A stretch of DNA of 64,000 bases, from positions 1,117,501-1,181,500 of the forward strand of contig BJKQ01000011.1 in assembly GCA_006538405.1 (NCBI GenBank), read 5' to 3'. The DNA comes from Hansfordia pulvinata (Eukaryota; Ascomycota; Sordariomycetes; Xylariales). The notes under the pieces were generated by a model. It worked only from the letters and a program-made list of their open reading frames with translations. It ran no database searches and was not told where the DNA came from. This document shows, piece by piece, positions 36,910 through 48,291 of the stretch. Numbering within the stretch: position 1 is the first letter of the stretch; each line of letters starts with the position of its first letter. The position numbers were made by a program, and so were the translations under genes.

Positions 36910-37822
36910 ATGCATTGCTTGCGAGGCCTGGCGCTGAGCTGTTGGGTACTGCTATGCTTGGGTGTGCCGGCGCTCGGCGCAGCTGCACCACGTGATGCAG
37001 AGCTTAGGTGAGAAGCCCATTCTCTCTATCTTGCCTTTGCCCCCTATCCAGAGAACAAGTCAAGTTGACTCAACCTCTGTTTCTTCCCCAAGATCCACCA
37101 GCATGCCCGACGATGGCCAAGCACCGGCCCCGCGAGCAAGACCGCTGGAGCAGCCTGCCAAGCGCGCACCCGCAGCAGCAGCAGAAGCAGCACCATCCAC
37201 GGCAACAGGTCTGAAAAGACTCGCTACGAGGGGAGGACACTATCACCTGGAGTCGGTGACACGCGACGAGACGAAAGAGGGCTATCCCGGCGAGCGTCTC
37301 ATCACGCGCAGCTTGAGTACGTGCTTCGGGATCGCCATCATCATGAGGCACCGGGATGGGAAACGAGAATACCACCGCCCTGTTCAGATCGTCTCGCACA
37401 TCTGGCCCGAGATCAACGTGGGCCTGGTAGTCGAACAGCTGAAAGTGGTCTGGGCCTTGATCACGGAGGGGACGGGCGCGGACGGCATGGGCGGGCGCCC
37501 GGGATCACTGGCCGCAGTGCTGCGGGTGCCGCGGGTCTCCGAGCGCCGGGACATTAGGGGCAAGCCCGATAACCGGGATATCACGGGCGAGACCGACTAC
37601 TTGTACGGGTTCAAGACGTACCTCGACCGCTGGCAGGCCATGCTGAACGTCGTGGTGGAGTGGCTGCGCGATATGGGCGTGAGGCCCATCGTCGTCTGGC
37701 GGCCCGCCCTGCTGCCGGGCGAGTACGACCCGGACACCCATGTGGGCACCATAGAGACTATTGACGGCAGACACATACTCGCGGATGGGCAGTATATCGT
37801 GCAGGACTGGGTGAAGGTTTAG
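36910..37822 (+). CDS. secreted protein with a conserved-looking Cys-His core
   Basis: This encodes 275 aa in two exons; the 85-nt intron is 37008-37092 (GTGAGA donor). The signal peptide is LALSCWVLLCLGVPALGAAA within residues 1-26. A Pro/Ala-rich linker runs to about residue 70. The folded part follows, with LSTCFGIAIIMRHRDGKREY then H127, and SHIWP at 134-138. Later segments are VVEQLKVVWALITEG, YLDRWQAMLNVVVEWLRDMG and a C-terminus ending VQDWVKV. The spacing of Cys110 to His127 and His135, in the setting T-C-x-G-x-A and H-I-x-P, recalls the Cys/His arrangement of CheD/CNF-type deamidase folds. That is resemblance only; a third catalytic residue cannot be assigned. It shares a promoter region with the divergent secreted gene to its left. 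Confidence 0.75.
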
Positions 37823-38699
37823 CAGGTGTCCGAGTCAAGGTACGTTGCCCGGTAGTTCAGGGATGGGTTCCATGTCATCTCGGGCGGTTTCTTGAAAGGC
37901 TTAGTGGAAGGTATGCAGTCGGGCGAGAGGTCTCTGACTACTGACGTCCGGCTCGGGCCAGATTCTCTTCTGTTGGTAACGCAAGGATGAGAACGAGCAT
38001 CTGGAGGAGAAAGATAGATAGGTGTGTCTTATGAGGTGCTCGCGAGCCTGAGGCCACATTGACATTGATAATGGCAGAATCCAATGCATCGTCTCTCTGT
38101 CGGGAAGTCTTGAGACATACTGCCGACTCGCTGAAGGTCTTTGAAGATTCAGGTATGAATACAGAGGGCTGGCCTGACTGTCAAGCCCTGTGGATGCCGG
38201 TGAGACGACTGGGTCAAGTGACATTGAGCGGTGATGATGATGGACGCGACGAACAGAAAACAGAAGGGCAGTCGGCTAGAACGGTGGAACGTTGGATGAG
38301 GATGGAGAAAGAAAGAACATGAAACATAAGGATGTGTTCTAAACGGCCGACCGTTGCAGGCCGGACTCACTTATCCGTTTCCACCTCTTAGGGAGGCACC
38401 TTCGCACGGTACGGTACGGTAGGCAGGCACGTCTGTATGTACATGTGGGATACGGTACGATTGTAAGGCACCTGAGGTGAGGCAGCAACGAGGCGCTACT
38501 GTCACTGCATCCAAGTAGGTACCTACCTGCTGCCTTGAGATGAGCTACCTAGGAGATCATCTCCCAACCACGAACTCCCCTCCGCGCGAGTTGCACTCAT
38601 CCCCGCGCATACTCGCGTTACCCGCCCCATTCTTGGTGTCACTCCGCCCAGTTCTAACCTCGGCATGGACCTTACCCGTACACCACACTGCTGTCCGTC
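37823..38699. other. intergenic, nothing supported
   Basis: No gene is supported. Around 38.40-38.53 kb there are short repeated words of the GGTACGGTA and AGGTACCTACC type that are common in ascomycete intergenic DNA. Confidence 0.5.
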
Positions 38700-39377
38700 A
38701 TGAGCAGCGACGCAGACTTCTTCCACCGATGGGCGGAGTTCTTCCCTGACGGCCGCTGGGAGGATGACGACCAACGGACCGACGTCATGGCCCTCGTCGT
38801 CCTGGATCCGGTCCCGACTGAGGTAAGCCCTTCGGATGCGCCCCCCCCCCATGTCCGCACTTTGTGTGTCGGCGCTCCAAAACTGACGAGAGGAAACCCA
38901 CGCGACCCGCAGACCCTCGACGACATCCTCCGCCGCAACAAGGCCGACTGCGGCGGCGCCTCCTACATCTGGCTGGCGGACCGCTACGACACCCTGCCGC
39001 GCTACTCGGGCGGCCTCGCTGCCGCAGGGACCGAAGCGCCCGTCGACCCCGGCTGGCGGTCGCCCTTCCTCGGCCGGACGGTCGAGGACGCGGCCGCCTT
39101 CGTCCACCGCGCGCCCAAGCCCCCCCGGCCCCTGTGTCGGCGCTTCTTCGCCGCTCTGCGCGCGGACCCCTACGAGCGGCGCGGGCAGCTGCTCGTCTGC
39201 AAGATCACCGCCAAGGGCGGAGACGACCCCGAAGGCGATGGCGAGGGGTCGGGAGCGGGCGAGGTGCAGAGCATCCCTTGCGACGCATCCGAGATTGGCG
39301 GCTTCTTCGCCGGCTTCGAGCGGGGCGAGTGGGAGGAGAGCCTGCGGCGCTGGCGCGAGGAAGGCATCGGGCTGTGA
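38700..39377 (+). CDS. hypothetical protein (about 195 aa)
   Basis: Two exons with intron 38823-38912 (GTAAGC donor, CTGAC branch point, GCAG acceptor). The intron is 90 nt, so the frame happens to stay open through it, but it carries a run of ten C. The spliced protein begins MSSDADFFHRWAEFFPDGRW, continues with ALVVLDPVPTE|TLDDILRRNKADCGGASYIW, and ends with an acidic/Trp-rich segment (GFFAGFERGEWEESLRRW). There is no signal peptide or transmembrane segment. I do not recognise the family. It is probably cytosolic. Confidence 0.7.
   Translation: MSSDADFFHRWAEFFPDGRWEDDDQRTDVMALVVLDPVPTEVSPSDAPPPHVRTLCVGAPKLTRGNPRDPQTLDDILRRNKADCGGASYIWLADRYDTLPRYSGGLAAAGTEAPVDPGWRSPFLGRTVEDAAAFVHRAPKPPRPLCRRFFAALRADPYERRGQLLVCKITAKGGDDPEGDGEGSGAGEVQSIPCDASEIGGFFAGFERGEWEESLRRWREEGIGL
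38841..38850 (+). repeat. 10-C homopolymer in an intron
   Basis: Ten C in the intron of the 38.7-kb hypothetical gene. Confidence 0.85.
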
Positions 39378-40589
39378 TCCCAGAATCGGCGGTAGCCGGC
39401 CGAGGGCTCAGGTATCCTGATGACGAGCAGACCATCCAGCTTCGATCAATACCCTGCCTTGCCTCGTCAGAACTGGGGCGCTGTCGAGCGCCCGTTGCGC
39501 GCCCCTCGCTCTCCCGCCCCAGTCCAGATGCCCGCACCTATTTCTTTCTCCCTGGAGGGCAGCGGACCCGGCGTTGGCCACCGCACTCGACTTGGCCGCT
39601 GAGACGGCCTGGGTTTCTCTGTTTGTCGTCCCGGCGCCCCAAAGCCCGCCCTCCCTGCCCGGGCTTGTGCTCGGCGACTTTGCAAGAAGCCTCCCATCGC
39701 GCCGCAAACCTCGGTGTGCGTTCTCGCCCAGAGATTCGCGAGCAGTCCCGGGTCAGACTTGTCGATTACAGACCCTGCTCTTTTACGAATGAACATCGTG
39801 ATCCAGGCCTCTCGCCGAAGCTCTGTAGCGTCGTTGGGCCCTGATCTCTGTCTGGGGTCAAAGCATCAAGGGTCGAAGAAGAGCAAAGAAATATTTTGAC
39901 TTGGTAGAGGCACCGAAGAGGGGTGCTTGAAGTCTTCCGACACCATCTTTTTGGCATCTACCCATCTGACCCCCAGATCAAACGGCATGAGTGAATCGGT
40001 AATCTCAAAGCAACGCAGGCAACGTCTGACATTGCAACGAACTGGCCATTTGACGTGTGTTACCGTCAAAACGCCATCTGCGCGTTCTCTGTGCCCGTAC
40101 AGGTACAATCCTGCCGCAGGGGGTGTCGGGCTCCTGTTTGGTGACCGCCGACCTAGAGACACGAGGTAGATACTTTACCTGTCATGGCTGACCGAACCTG
40201 TTATTGAGCGGGTTTCGGTCATGACTGACTGCCCGTATAGACGAGATGGAATTGGGTTGACGGGGCCCAGTATCGCTGCAAGAAACTGCGGCAAGCTTGA
40301 CGCCCCGACAAAGTGCCGTCGCAGCTAACACAATCCTGACCCTGGCTCCTGCAGAGAAACGTCATGGAGGACCGACAGGACCGATACGTACCCAGCACCC
40401 ATTTCAACAGGTGTAGAGAGCATCAACGATATTGTCATTCATTGGTATACTCCATCCAGTCCCAGAGAACAAAAAAAATGACCACGAATTTGAGCGTGAA
40501 AAGTCGACCAATATAGCTTATTGTATGTAGTTAGCAGGCAGAGAGCGTAGTCATATTTAAGGTTTCAAAAATGCAAAAATAAAGATGAT
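39378..40589. other. intergenic left of tRNA-Thr
   Basis: Only short frames. The Pol III terminator of the minus-strand tRNA lies at its right end (A5 at 40575-40579, read as T5 on the minus strand). Confidence 0.5.
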
Positions 40590-40684
40590 TGCCCACTACT
40601 GGAGTCGAACCAGTCACTTCCTCATTGCGCTAGGAAAACAATATTGAATACTAGTGAGGCGCTCTACCGCTGAGCCAAGCGGGC
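40590..40684 (-). tRNA. tRNA-Thr (anticodon AGT) with a 23-nt intron
   Basis: On the minus strand the gene begins GCCCGCTTGGCTCAGCGGTA and ends in a complementary acceptor arm plus discriminator A at 40590. The anticodon stem is CCTCA/TGAGG. The loop becomes CT-AGT-AA after removing the intron (about 40626-40648); the anticodon is 40652-40650. The B-box region reads GGTTCGACTCC. A T-rich Pol III terminator follows on the minus strand. Confidence 0.92.
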
Positions 40685-41354
40685 TGAAGTTGAATCATTG
40701 TGATTTGATGAAAGACTTTGTACAATTTGCGTAGATATCACTTCTCACAGAGATGACGAACGCTGTATTCTTCCCCTTTCCCTTCTCCTTTTTCTTATAA
40801 CCCATCCCTTCTTGGTGCTGCCTCCGTGTCACCCCTCCATGATACGAGTATCACCGAAGAGTTGCTCCATAATCCAGAGGCCGCATCTGCGTCACGTTGA
40901 GTGGAAAATGGAATGGCCCATTTGAAAGCCGCGAATTCTTGTAAATCAAATATCAACTTTTCTGCTACCTATGTATTCTGGAAGGCCTCTACATGTCCCA
41001 ATCATTAACCCGTCTATCTAAAACGCCGAGGCAAGCGCTGAAGCCGCCAAACACGGAAGGAAAGCCATCTGATGGACGGGCCACAGCATCTATCTCTCTA
41101 ACCGATGCCGGCGTTCTGCCGCCGCCCTTGCACCGCGCGCAGCCCTGCGCTCCCGAATGCCCGTGGTGAACCGACAGAAAAGGGCCGCCCCGGATTCGAA
41201 CTCTAAAGGCCCCGAAACATGCAAAGCTGCCGAAACCTAGCAGAACGGAATCCCGCAACGACAAAAAGGAAGAGCGCCATGCCCCGCACGAAACAAACCC
41301 GGAAAGCAAGCATGCAGAGATCATGTATCCCAACTACCTCGGAGACCGCCCCCA
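40685..41354. other. intergenic between tRNA-Thr and the EF3-like gene
   Basis: Contains the 3' UTR of the minus-strand ABC ATPase gene. Nothing else is supported. Confidence 0.5.
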
Positions 41355-44300
41355 TTAGGACTCGTCGTCCGTGTCGGTCGGGTGCGGCGTGCCCTTGGGG
41401 CTGTTGAGCCACTCAATGTGGCGCAGGCGGCGGCGAACCTCCTGCTCCTTGAGCTCCTTCTTGGTCTTCTTTCTCTTCTTCTTGGCCTTGAAGTTCATCG
41501 GCGAGTTGTCCTCGGCCCCGCTGTTCACGGCCGACGTCGCCGCACTGCTGGCTGCCGTGCTGGCGACGGTGCTGGTGATTCCGCTGCCGGGCCTGCTGTC
41601 CTCGAAGCGGTCGGCCGTCACGGCGGCGTTGCCCTTCATGGTCATGCGGCCGTCGTTGATGTGCCACTGCTCGCTGGCCAGGGCGCCCACGAACTCCTCG
41701 TTGTGAGAAATCATGACGACTCCGCCCTTGAAGTCGCGGATGGCCACCGCCAGACCTCCCAGAGAGTCGCGGTCCAAGAAGTTAGTCGGCTCGTCCAGAA
41801 CCAACAAGTGGGGGTTGTTCCACATGGCACCGGCAATGACCACCTTGACCTTCTGTCCTCCAGACAGACTGCCAATCTCGTTGTGGTTGGCAATCTCGGG
41901 GTCCAGACCCAGGTCCTCAAAGTGCTTCGAAATGACGGTGGGCTGCAGCTCTCGGTAGCCGAGACCCTCGCGAGAGGCCTCGTGGTCGTCAAACTCTTGA
42001 ACGAGCTTGTCAAAGCCCCATTCCGTCATGGTCTCGCGCGACACCTGCGAGTTGTACTTGGGGAGGTATCCCTTCCATTGACTTTGACGGGGTCAGCAAC
42101 AACGCGACGGTGCAGGTTATGGACAGGGCTGTACTCACATTTCGTATTGGAAGGTCTTCTTGTACTTCTGACGACCGACAATGGCCTCGAGCTGTCTGGG
42201 GCTCTTGCCGTCCTTGAGGTCGATCAGCTTCTCCATCTGCTCGCGGTCCTTGTCGGAAAGGATGCGAGTCTGCTTGAGGAAGACCTCTCGGTCGTCGCCG
42301 TTGGCGTATCGCCACTGGAGGTACTGGTTGGGAGTCTTCTCGAGGTGCATCTCGACGTGCTCCAGCGCGTGCTGCTTGATGTAGCCGATACGCAGGTTGG
42401 GGTGCTTCTCAACGCGTCCCGTAGACGGGATGACTTCACCCGTCAGCAGCTTGATCAGGGTGGACTTTCCGGCACCGTTGGGTCCAATGACGGCGACACG
42501 CGAGGACAGAGAGAGCTGGCAGGTGGCGTCCGAGAGCGACGGCTTCGGGGCCTTGGGGTACTGGAAGCAGACGTTGGACATGCGGATAATGGCCCTGGTT
42601 TGAGACTTGACACCGGTCAAGATGCCAGGAGGCGGGAATTTGAACTGGACGTTGGAGGCCGACAGGGTGTAGTAAGCCTTGGCCTCTGGGCGGACCTCGA
42701 CAAAGGCAGCCAGGTTGCCCTTGAAGTGGCCGAGCTTCTTGCCGGGTTCGTAGTGGTAAATGTCGGTGGTGACGTTGTCCAGGAATCCCGAGTCGTGAGA
42801 AACAATCAGACTCGTAATGTCGGTGTGCGTCTTGAGGTAGGTCTCGAGCCAAGCAATGTTGGCGACGTCCAAGTGATTGGTAGGTTCGTCGAGCAGGAGG
42901 ACATCGGCCTTCTGCAGCATGGCACGAGCCAGGGCCAGCTTCATCTTCCAACCACCAGACAGGGACCCAACACGCTGGGACTGTCTGCCCTCGGGGCCGG
43001 CGTCGAAGCCGAACTCGGCCAGGACCTCGGATATCCTCTCGCGGCCCTCGGAGGCAATGGTGGGGTCCTTGACCATGAAGTCCAGAATGGTAATGTCGGC
43101 ATCCTCGCCCTGGTTGTGCTCGACGTAGCAGGTGCGGAGGACGTCCTGAGGGGGGAAGCCCTCGAGCTTGCCACCGGCGATACTCTTCATGAGAGTGGAC
43201 TTGCCGGCACCGTTGCGACCGCAGAGGCCGTAACGGTGTCCCTTGAGGAGTCTGAGGTTGGTGTGAGACAGCAGCAGCATGCCGCCGTAGGCGAGGGAGA
43301 AGTCGGCGTTGACAATCTCGGTCTCACCGTCGTCCTCCTTCTCCGGGACGCCGTACTTGCGCGCGTCCTCGGCAAGGTAAAAGTCGTGCACTGCCGAAGC
43401 GACGACGTCGCTTGCGCCGTCCTTCTGCAGCAGATCCTTGAGGTACGGGCCAACACGAGCATTGATGCGGTTGATGGAGCGGTAGATGACGTCCTCAACA
43501 ACCATCTCGCTGATGTAGGACAGAGCCAGCTTGTACTGGTCCGGGTCAGCAGCGGAGGTGCCGCTCTTCTTGACCTCGGAGTCGACCACCTTCGCCACAT
43601 CGGCAGCGGTGATCTTCTCCTCGATGCTCTGGTCGCTGCCCATGGCCTTCTGCATGACGTCGAGGGCGCGCTGGGCCATCTCCCGAACCTCGGGGAGCGA
43701 AGCACGCTCGACGACGCCCTTGACACCGGGCTGGAGCTTGGGGAGGAAGGTCCGCGCCTCGATGGGGTCGTGGACCAGCTTGGTCAAGTTCTCGGTGATG
43801 ACGACGGTCTGGCGCAGAACCTCCTGGGGGTGGAGGGGTTGTTGAGACTGCGCTCGAGGAATGGAGTGAGCAGAGCCAGGACGGGCGAGGTGACAATGGC
43901 GACAAAGGTGGTCTGAGAGAGGGCGTGGATGGCCTTCTGGACGCTCTGGGAGGAGGGGTGGTGCATGGACTCGATGAGCAGCGGCAGACGGGGAATCACG
44001 TCGTCGTTGGTGAGCAAGTCGACGAGAGACTGCATGGTGATGACGGACTGCTTCTCGACCTCGGCCTTGAGGTCGTGCATGGTGCCCTCGACGATGGGGA
44101 TGAGGGTGGCCAGCTTGGAGCCCATGGCATCGCGGAGCAGCTCTTGCTCTTCAGCCTGCTCCTTGGTCGAGCCAATCTGCATCTTGGCCTTGTCGCCCAT
44201 GCGCTGCATCAGCTTGAGGGCGCCGACGGTGCCCTGCCACTTGCCGGTCTGCTTGGACAGGTAGGCGACGAGAGCAGGCAGAAGGCCGGCGACCATGGCC

Positions 44301-44737
44301 TCGGCGCTCAGGTGGCCGAAGAGGGCGTCGAGGCCGTACTGGGCGGCATCGCGGACGACGGCGCCCTTGTCGGCGAGGGCGTCCAAGGCGCAGCCAAGCA
44401 GACCACCGTCCTGCAGAAGGAAGGTGATCTCGCTGGCGGGCTGGCGGGGCGGGAAGCGCTCAAAGAGGGCGCCCAGCAGGTTCTGGGCGCTCTCGCGGCG
44501 CAGGCCGCTCTTCTTGTCGGCGGCGGCCTTCTTCAGCTCCTGGGTGACGCCGTAGGCGGACAGGCCGCGGAAGCCGACCGAGTTGAGCAGCAGTTCGCAG
44601 AGGGCGTAGGAGGCGTCAACAGAGGCGGCGGAGGTGGGGGCGGCGAAGACGTTGTTGAGAATGGCGGCGACGTCCTCTTTGGCGGGCGGAGGGCCCGGGT
44701 CGCCAGACCTGGCCACCATGATGGGCGGCGAAGGCAT
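41355..44737 (-). CDS. NEW1: EF3-like ABC ATPase of the NEW1/Elf1 class
   Basis: About 1,108 aa with intron 42082-42138 (CTGAC branch point). The start is ATG at 44737 (MPSPPIMVARSGD). An N-terminal HEAT-repeat region (to about 340) is followed by a helical linker. ABC1 has Walker A GRNGAGKST, signature LSGGW and Walker B LLLDEPTNHLD. ABC2 has GPNGAGKST, LSGGQ and LVLDEPTNFLD. The chromodomain-like insert begins FQYEIQWKGYLPKYN. The Lys-rich tail holds KAKKKRKKTKKELKEQE and ends TDTDDES. The insert and tail match NEW1/S. pombe Elf1 rather than canonical eEF3, so the role is translation termination/ribosome function or mRNA export. Between NNPSTP and EVLRQTVV the frame slips at the G5 run 43826-43830; one missing C on the coding strand explains it. 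Confidence 0.9.
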
Positions 44738-46882
44738 TGCGGCGGCGGGGGACTTGAGAGAGGGGCCAACGGGGGCAGCAGAGTCGAGTGGGTGGCCACG
44801 GGAAGCAGAAGGCACAAGGCAGAAAGCAGGAACCACGGCGTCTCTGCGGGCGTTGGCGGAGGAGAGAAGCGAGAGACGAGGTTATCGCCGGAGCCCGTTA
44901 TCAGCGCTGCCCCTCACAAAGATGGTTGGGTGCAGAGAGATTAAAGGAGGGTCCTCAGTCTGGCGGTTGGAGGGGGAAGAGGGAAAAAAAAAATAAAAGA
45001 ACCGAAATCTCTTATCGCATGCGGCCCAACTCCTAAAAAAGGCTGAAACCCAAAGGGCCGAGGGGTCCTGGGCATCCCACTTTTTCCAGGCCCTTTTTCG
45101 CCCGCCAGACGCCTGCTGTGAAGCCAACAAGTACATGTAGCCTTGGACTTGCTGACACGGGCAGTACATGCAGGGCGCACGGCGGTAGGCGCAGTCGCGG
45201 GTAGAGATTGAGCAGTACTTGATTACTCTACTTGATGAGTCGAGGGCCTGTAATCCCGCATCCTTTACTGGCCCTCGACCAGGCACGTGCAATCAATACG
45301 AGATGGATGCATTGGCACACCGCGCAGTTCTTTGGTTGGCTTGCATGCATGCCTACCTACTTATTACATACTTTGCCTCCCGAACTAGAGCCAGATGAAC
45401 TGCAGTAATTGCCGACAAGGCGCTCCTGTGTGTGACGGGATGAAGACAGAGCCACTCCAAAAGCGAACACCCAGTGGCTGCCCGTTATTGCCCGGCGTCC
45501 ATGGGGATTGAGGGGTGTATCGCGGCACAGACGGAGGGAGGGGCAGTGGTAGATGGGATGGATGTTGGGTGTCTAGGTACATGGCACCATGGTTAAGAAA
45601 TCAAAAGCCCATCTTCCTTCGGCGTCTCCGCTGCGTACCGGGATCCCCGCTGTCCAGGTCTCCCCAAAGAGCAGGACCCCTCATCCCGCTTTCAAAAGTA
45701 CATGGTTATGGATGGTTGACTGTACTCAGAGTACGGTACGAGTGCGTACCATGCTTGCGCGGCACCGCGGCTCCGTTTTGGACGGCTTGACGGCCCCATA
45801 TACTTCCCTCATGTACTTCGTGCACGCTCCAGTCGTAGCCCAACTTGGCAAGAGGCCAGGATCAGGTAAGCGCACAAGATGCAATTCTACGAGTACTACC
45901 GGCTGCCCTTCAAACCTACATGTAAGGTACCGAGTACAGCAATGACGAGGCGTCTGGTTGTGACTAGGTATCCGGTGCAATGGAAGTCCCCTTTCTATTA
46001 TAGAATATCGAGAGGTCTATCCAACGGAATGACCCGACCAGCGGAGACAGAGATCTTCCAGACGACACTGGTTCGCAGGCCTCTTCGAAGACTGACAGAT
46101 AGATGGCTGCAGATTGACACGTGCCTGGGCCACTTGCACTGAACGGCCTTCCATCGCCGTGATTGGCCCACGTGCGAAAGACTGTGGCTTGGATAGGGCA
46201 GCATTGGATGCACGCATTCACCACCCATCAAGGCTCAGCTGCTCGGGTACTGCCGGGGTAGGTAGACAAGCCTGACCCTGGGTTGGCAGGCAGGTAAGCT
46301 GCAGAACGAGAAGGCCTCATCCATGAATACGAGAGGATATTCAGCATTGCAGATGGAGTCGATTACTCCTTCGGCCCCTACTTCGACATTTCGCTCTTTT
46401 CAACCCGGCGCCATCATCTCGACCAGCCTTGCTACTGGCTTCCGACAGAGAAGTTCACCGGATGCAAACCAGCTGGCTGGCCAAAGATCGCTCATCCTCC
46501 AAGACGTGCTAGATGATGGTGCTGGTGACTCTTCGCGGGCCCAAATTCGGGACCGAGAATCCTGTGATCCCATGCCCATTGACCCGGAGTTGCTGAATTG
46601 TGGCTGCAACACCCACGGCCAAGCTGAGGGCTTCACAGGCCTTTCAGGACGACGTGTGCGAACCGGCGCACGGCTTGTTGAGCCAGACGCCTTGCCAATG
46701 CCACAGAAGCCGAGCGGGCCTACATTACCCTATACGCACTGGCGACAGAAACAGGGGTGAACCCGTCAGCAGAGCCGCCTGCACACAAACACGCCAAACC
46801 CGCTGAGACGGCCCCGTCACCATAGCCATGAGGGAACGGAAGGGAGGGGAAGAGAGAGAGAGAAAGGGAGAGAGAAATGGAC
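44738..46882. other. intergenic, nothing supported
   Basis: Holds the promoter and leader of the EF3-like gene. A plus-strand frame at 46.32-46.76 kb (145 codons) has no domain, splice logic or codon bias and is not called. Confidence 0.5.
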
Positions 46883-48263
46883 TCACTCAACCGTGACGTC
46901 GGCACCCCGGCTCACACAGCTGCCGACCCACATGCCGAAGTTGACCTTCTCGGCGTACCGCTCGTCGGTCGTTCTGAGCGACACGAAGACGCGGAAGTGC
47001 TGTGCGCCGGCGCCGGGGCTTTTGCCGTCCCCGTCCCCGTCTTCTGCTACTGCCTCCTCGCCTCGCTTTGCTCCTCCTCCATGGCCGGCTACCTGGGCCT
47101 TCGGTAAAGCGGTGCGGTAGCCGCGGGCCTTGCATTCAATCCTAGACGAGGGGGCAGACGCGGGCACGGCGCGTGCGGCATATCATCAGCGACTGTGTTT
47201 CGGGATGCAGGGGGGTGGGGCGCAAACCATCGCCCTTTGGTCTTCCAGAAGAGGCGGGGAAGTAACTGGATGAGAGGACTTACACGGCCGGGGGCTCGTC
47301 GAGCGTCCGCAGGCGGTACGTGTACTCGAGCTGCGTCGCTGCCGTCTCGCCGTGGCTCAGTTCCTGCGCGTCCTGGCCGCCGCCCTGGTTCACTTTGTCA
47401 ACACCCACGCTGCCTTAACATCGTGTGAGTCCCCCCCCCCCCCCAATAATTGACCCGAGCCACAAAAACCAGTCGGGAAGACACGGAAGGAGACCGAGTG
47501 AGAATATCACGAAAAAAAAAACCCGTATCGAGAACTCACCATCACCAAGCCCTGCCCGAAACTCCCGCCCCACGAGCCCCCCTCGAGGAACGTCGTCCAC
47601 CGCTTGCGCCCTCCGTCGTTGGCCACGGCCACCGTCGCCGAGCGGGGGCCCAGCGTCGCCGCCACGCGGAAGTCGGGAACCAAGCGCGGGGGCGGCGCGG
47701 CGGGAGCGGCCGGGGCCGAGACCGCTGACGGGCGACTCGGGAGGCCGGCGGGGCCGCCCGGGGGCCATCATGTAGCAGCGTCCGGGACGGATCCGGCCCA
47801 CGCGCTGACAGCGTTGTGCCACTTCATGTCCCGACGCCCTCGTTGGTCAGCGTGGCCCTTTTGGTGCTAAAGAGAGACGGGAAAAAAAAGGGGGCGGGGA
47901 GGCTCACCACAAGTCCAGACGCAAGCGATCGACCCTCGCCTCTTCGCCGCCACTGCCGGTGCCGCCGCCCCGGCCACCACCGTTGCCGTCATCACCCTCG
48001 CCGGCGGCTGCCGCCCAGGACCGCTCGACGGCGCCCCACCCGTTGTGCCGGCGCTCGCGCGGCGCGAGCCGGCGCGGGTCCCACTCGCGCAGCTGGACGC
48101 CCGTATCCCAGTCCGACATGACCTGGCGCAGCTTGTCGCCGTGCTGCTCGATGAGCGGGTGCGTCGGCGTCGGCGTCTGCGCCTGCGCCGCTACCGCGCA
48201 CGACGTGAAGATCTTGCCAGCCAGGACGGCCGTGTCGCTGTCGAGGTCCATCGCCCTGGGCAT
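46883..48263 (-). CDS. hypothetical multi-exon protein
   Basis: Four exons are inferred. Exon 1 starts at 48263 (MPRAMDLDSDTAVLAGKIF; an internal ATG at 48251 is possible) and holds VQLREWDPRRLAPRERRHNG, ending near 47.91 kb at a GTGAGC donor. Exon 2 ends at 47540 and holds RSATVAVANDGGRKRWTTF and EGGSWGGSFGQGLVM. Exon 3 is 47384-47284 (GGGQDAQELSHGETAATQLE, TYRLRTLDEPPA). Exon 4 is 47141-46883 (IECKARGYRTALPKAQVAG, FRVFVSLRTTDERYAEKVNF, VGSCVSRGADVTVE). Introns 47385-47539 and 47142-47283 keep frame. The exon 1/exon 2 junction is not resolved and may contain another homopolymer error. The alternating hydrophobic pattern suggests a beta-rich fold. No family is recognised. Confidence 0.6.
47431..47444 (+). 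repeat. 14-C homopolymer in an intron
   Basis: Lies within the inferred intron 47385-47539 of the minus-strand hypothetical gene (poly-G on its coding strand). Confidence 0.85.
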
Positions 48264-48272
48264 TGTTGTGAA

Positions 48273-48291
48273 GGGGGGGGGGGGGGGGGGG
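48273..48291 (+). repeat. 19-G homopolymer next to a start codon
   Basis: On the minus strand this is poly-C ending 9 nt before the ATG at 48263, so it would sit in the 5' leader of that gene. Confidence 0.85.

Noticed and set aside
41382..43916. 844-codon open frame on the plus strand opposite the EF3-like gene
   Set aside because: Antisense shadow of GC-rich coding sequence; Val/Leu/Gly-rich with no domain, while the minus strand encodes clear ABC motifs.
46323..46760. 145-codon plus-strand frame
   Set aside because: Isolated, composition like the flanks, no family resemblance; chance frame cannot be excluded.
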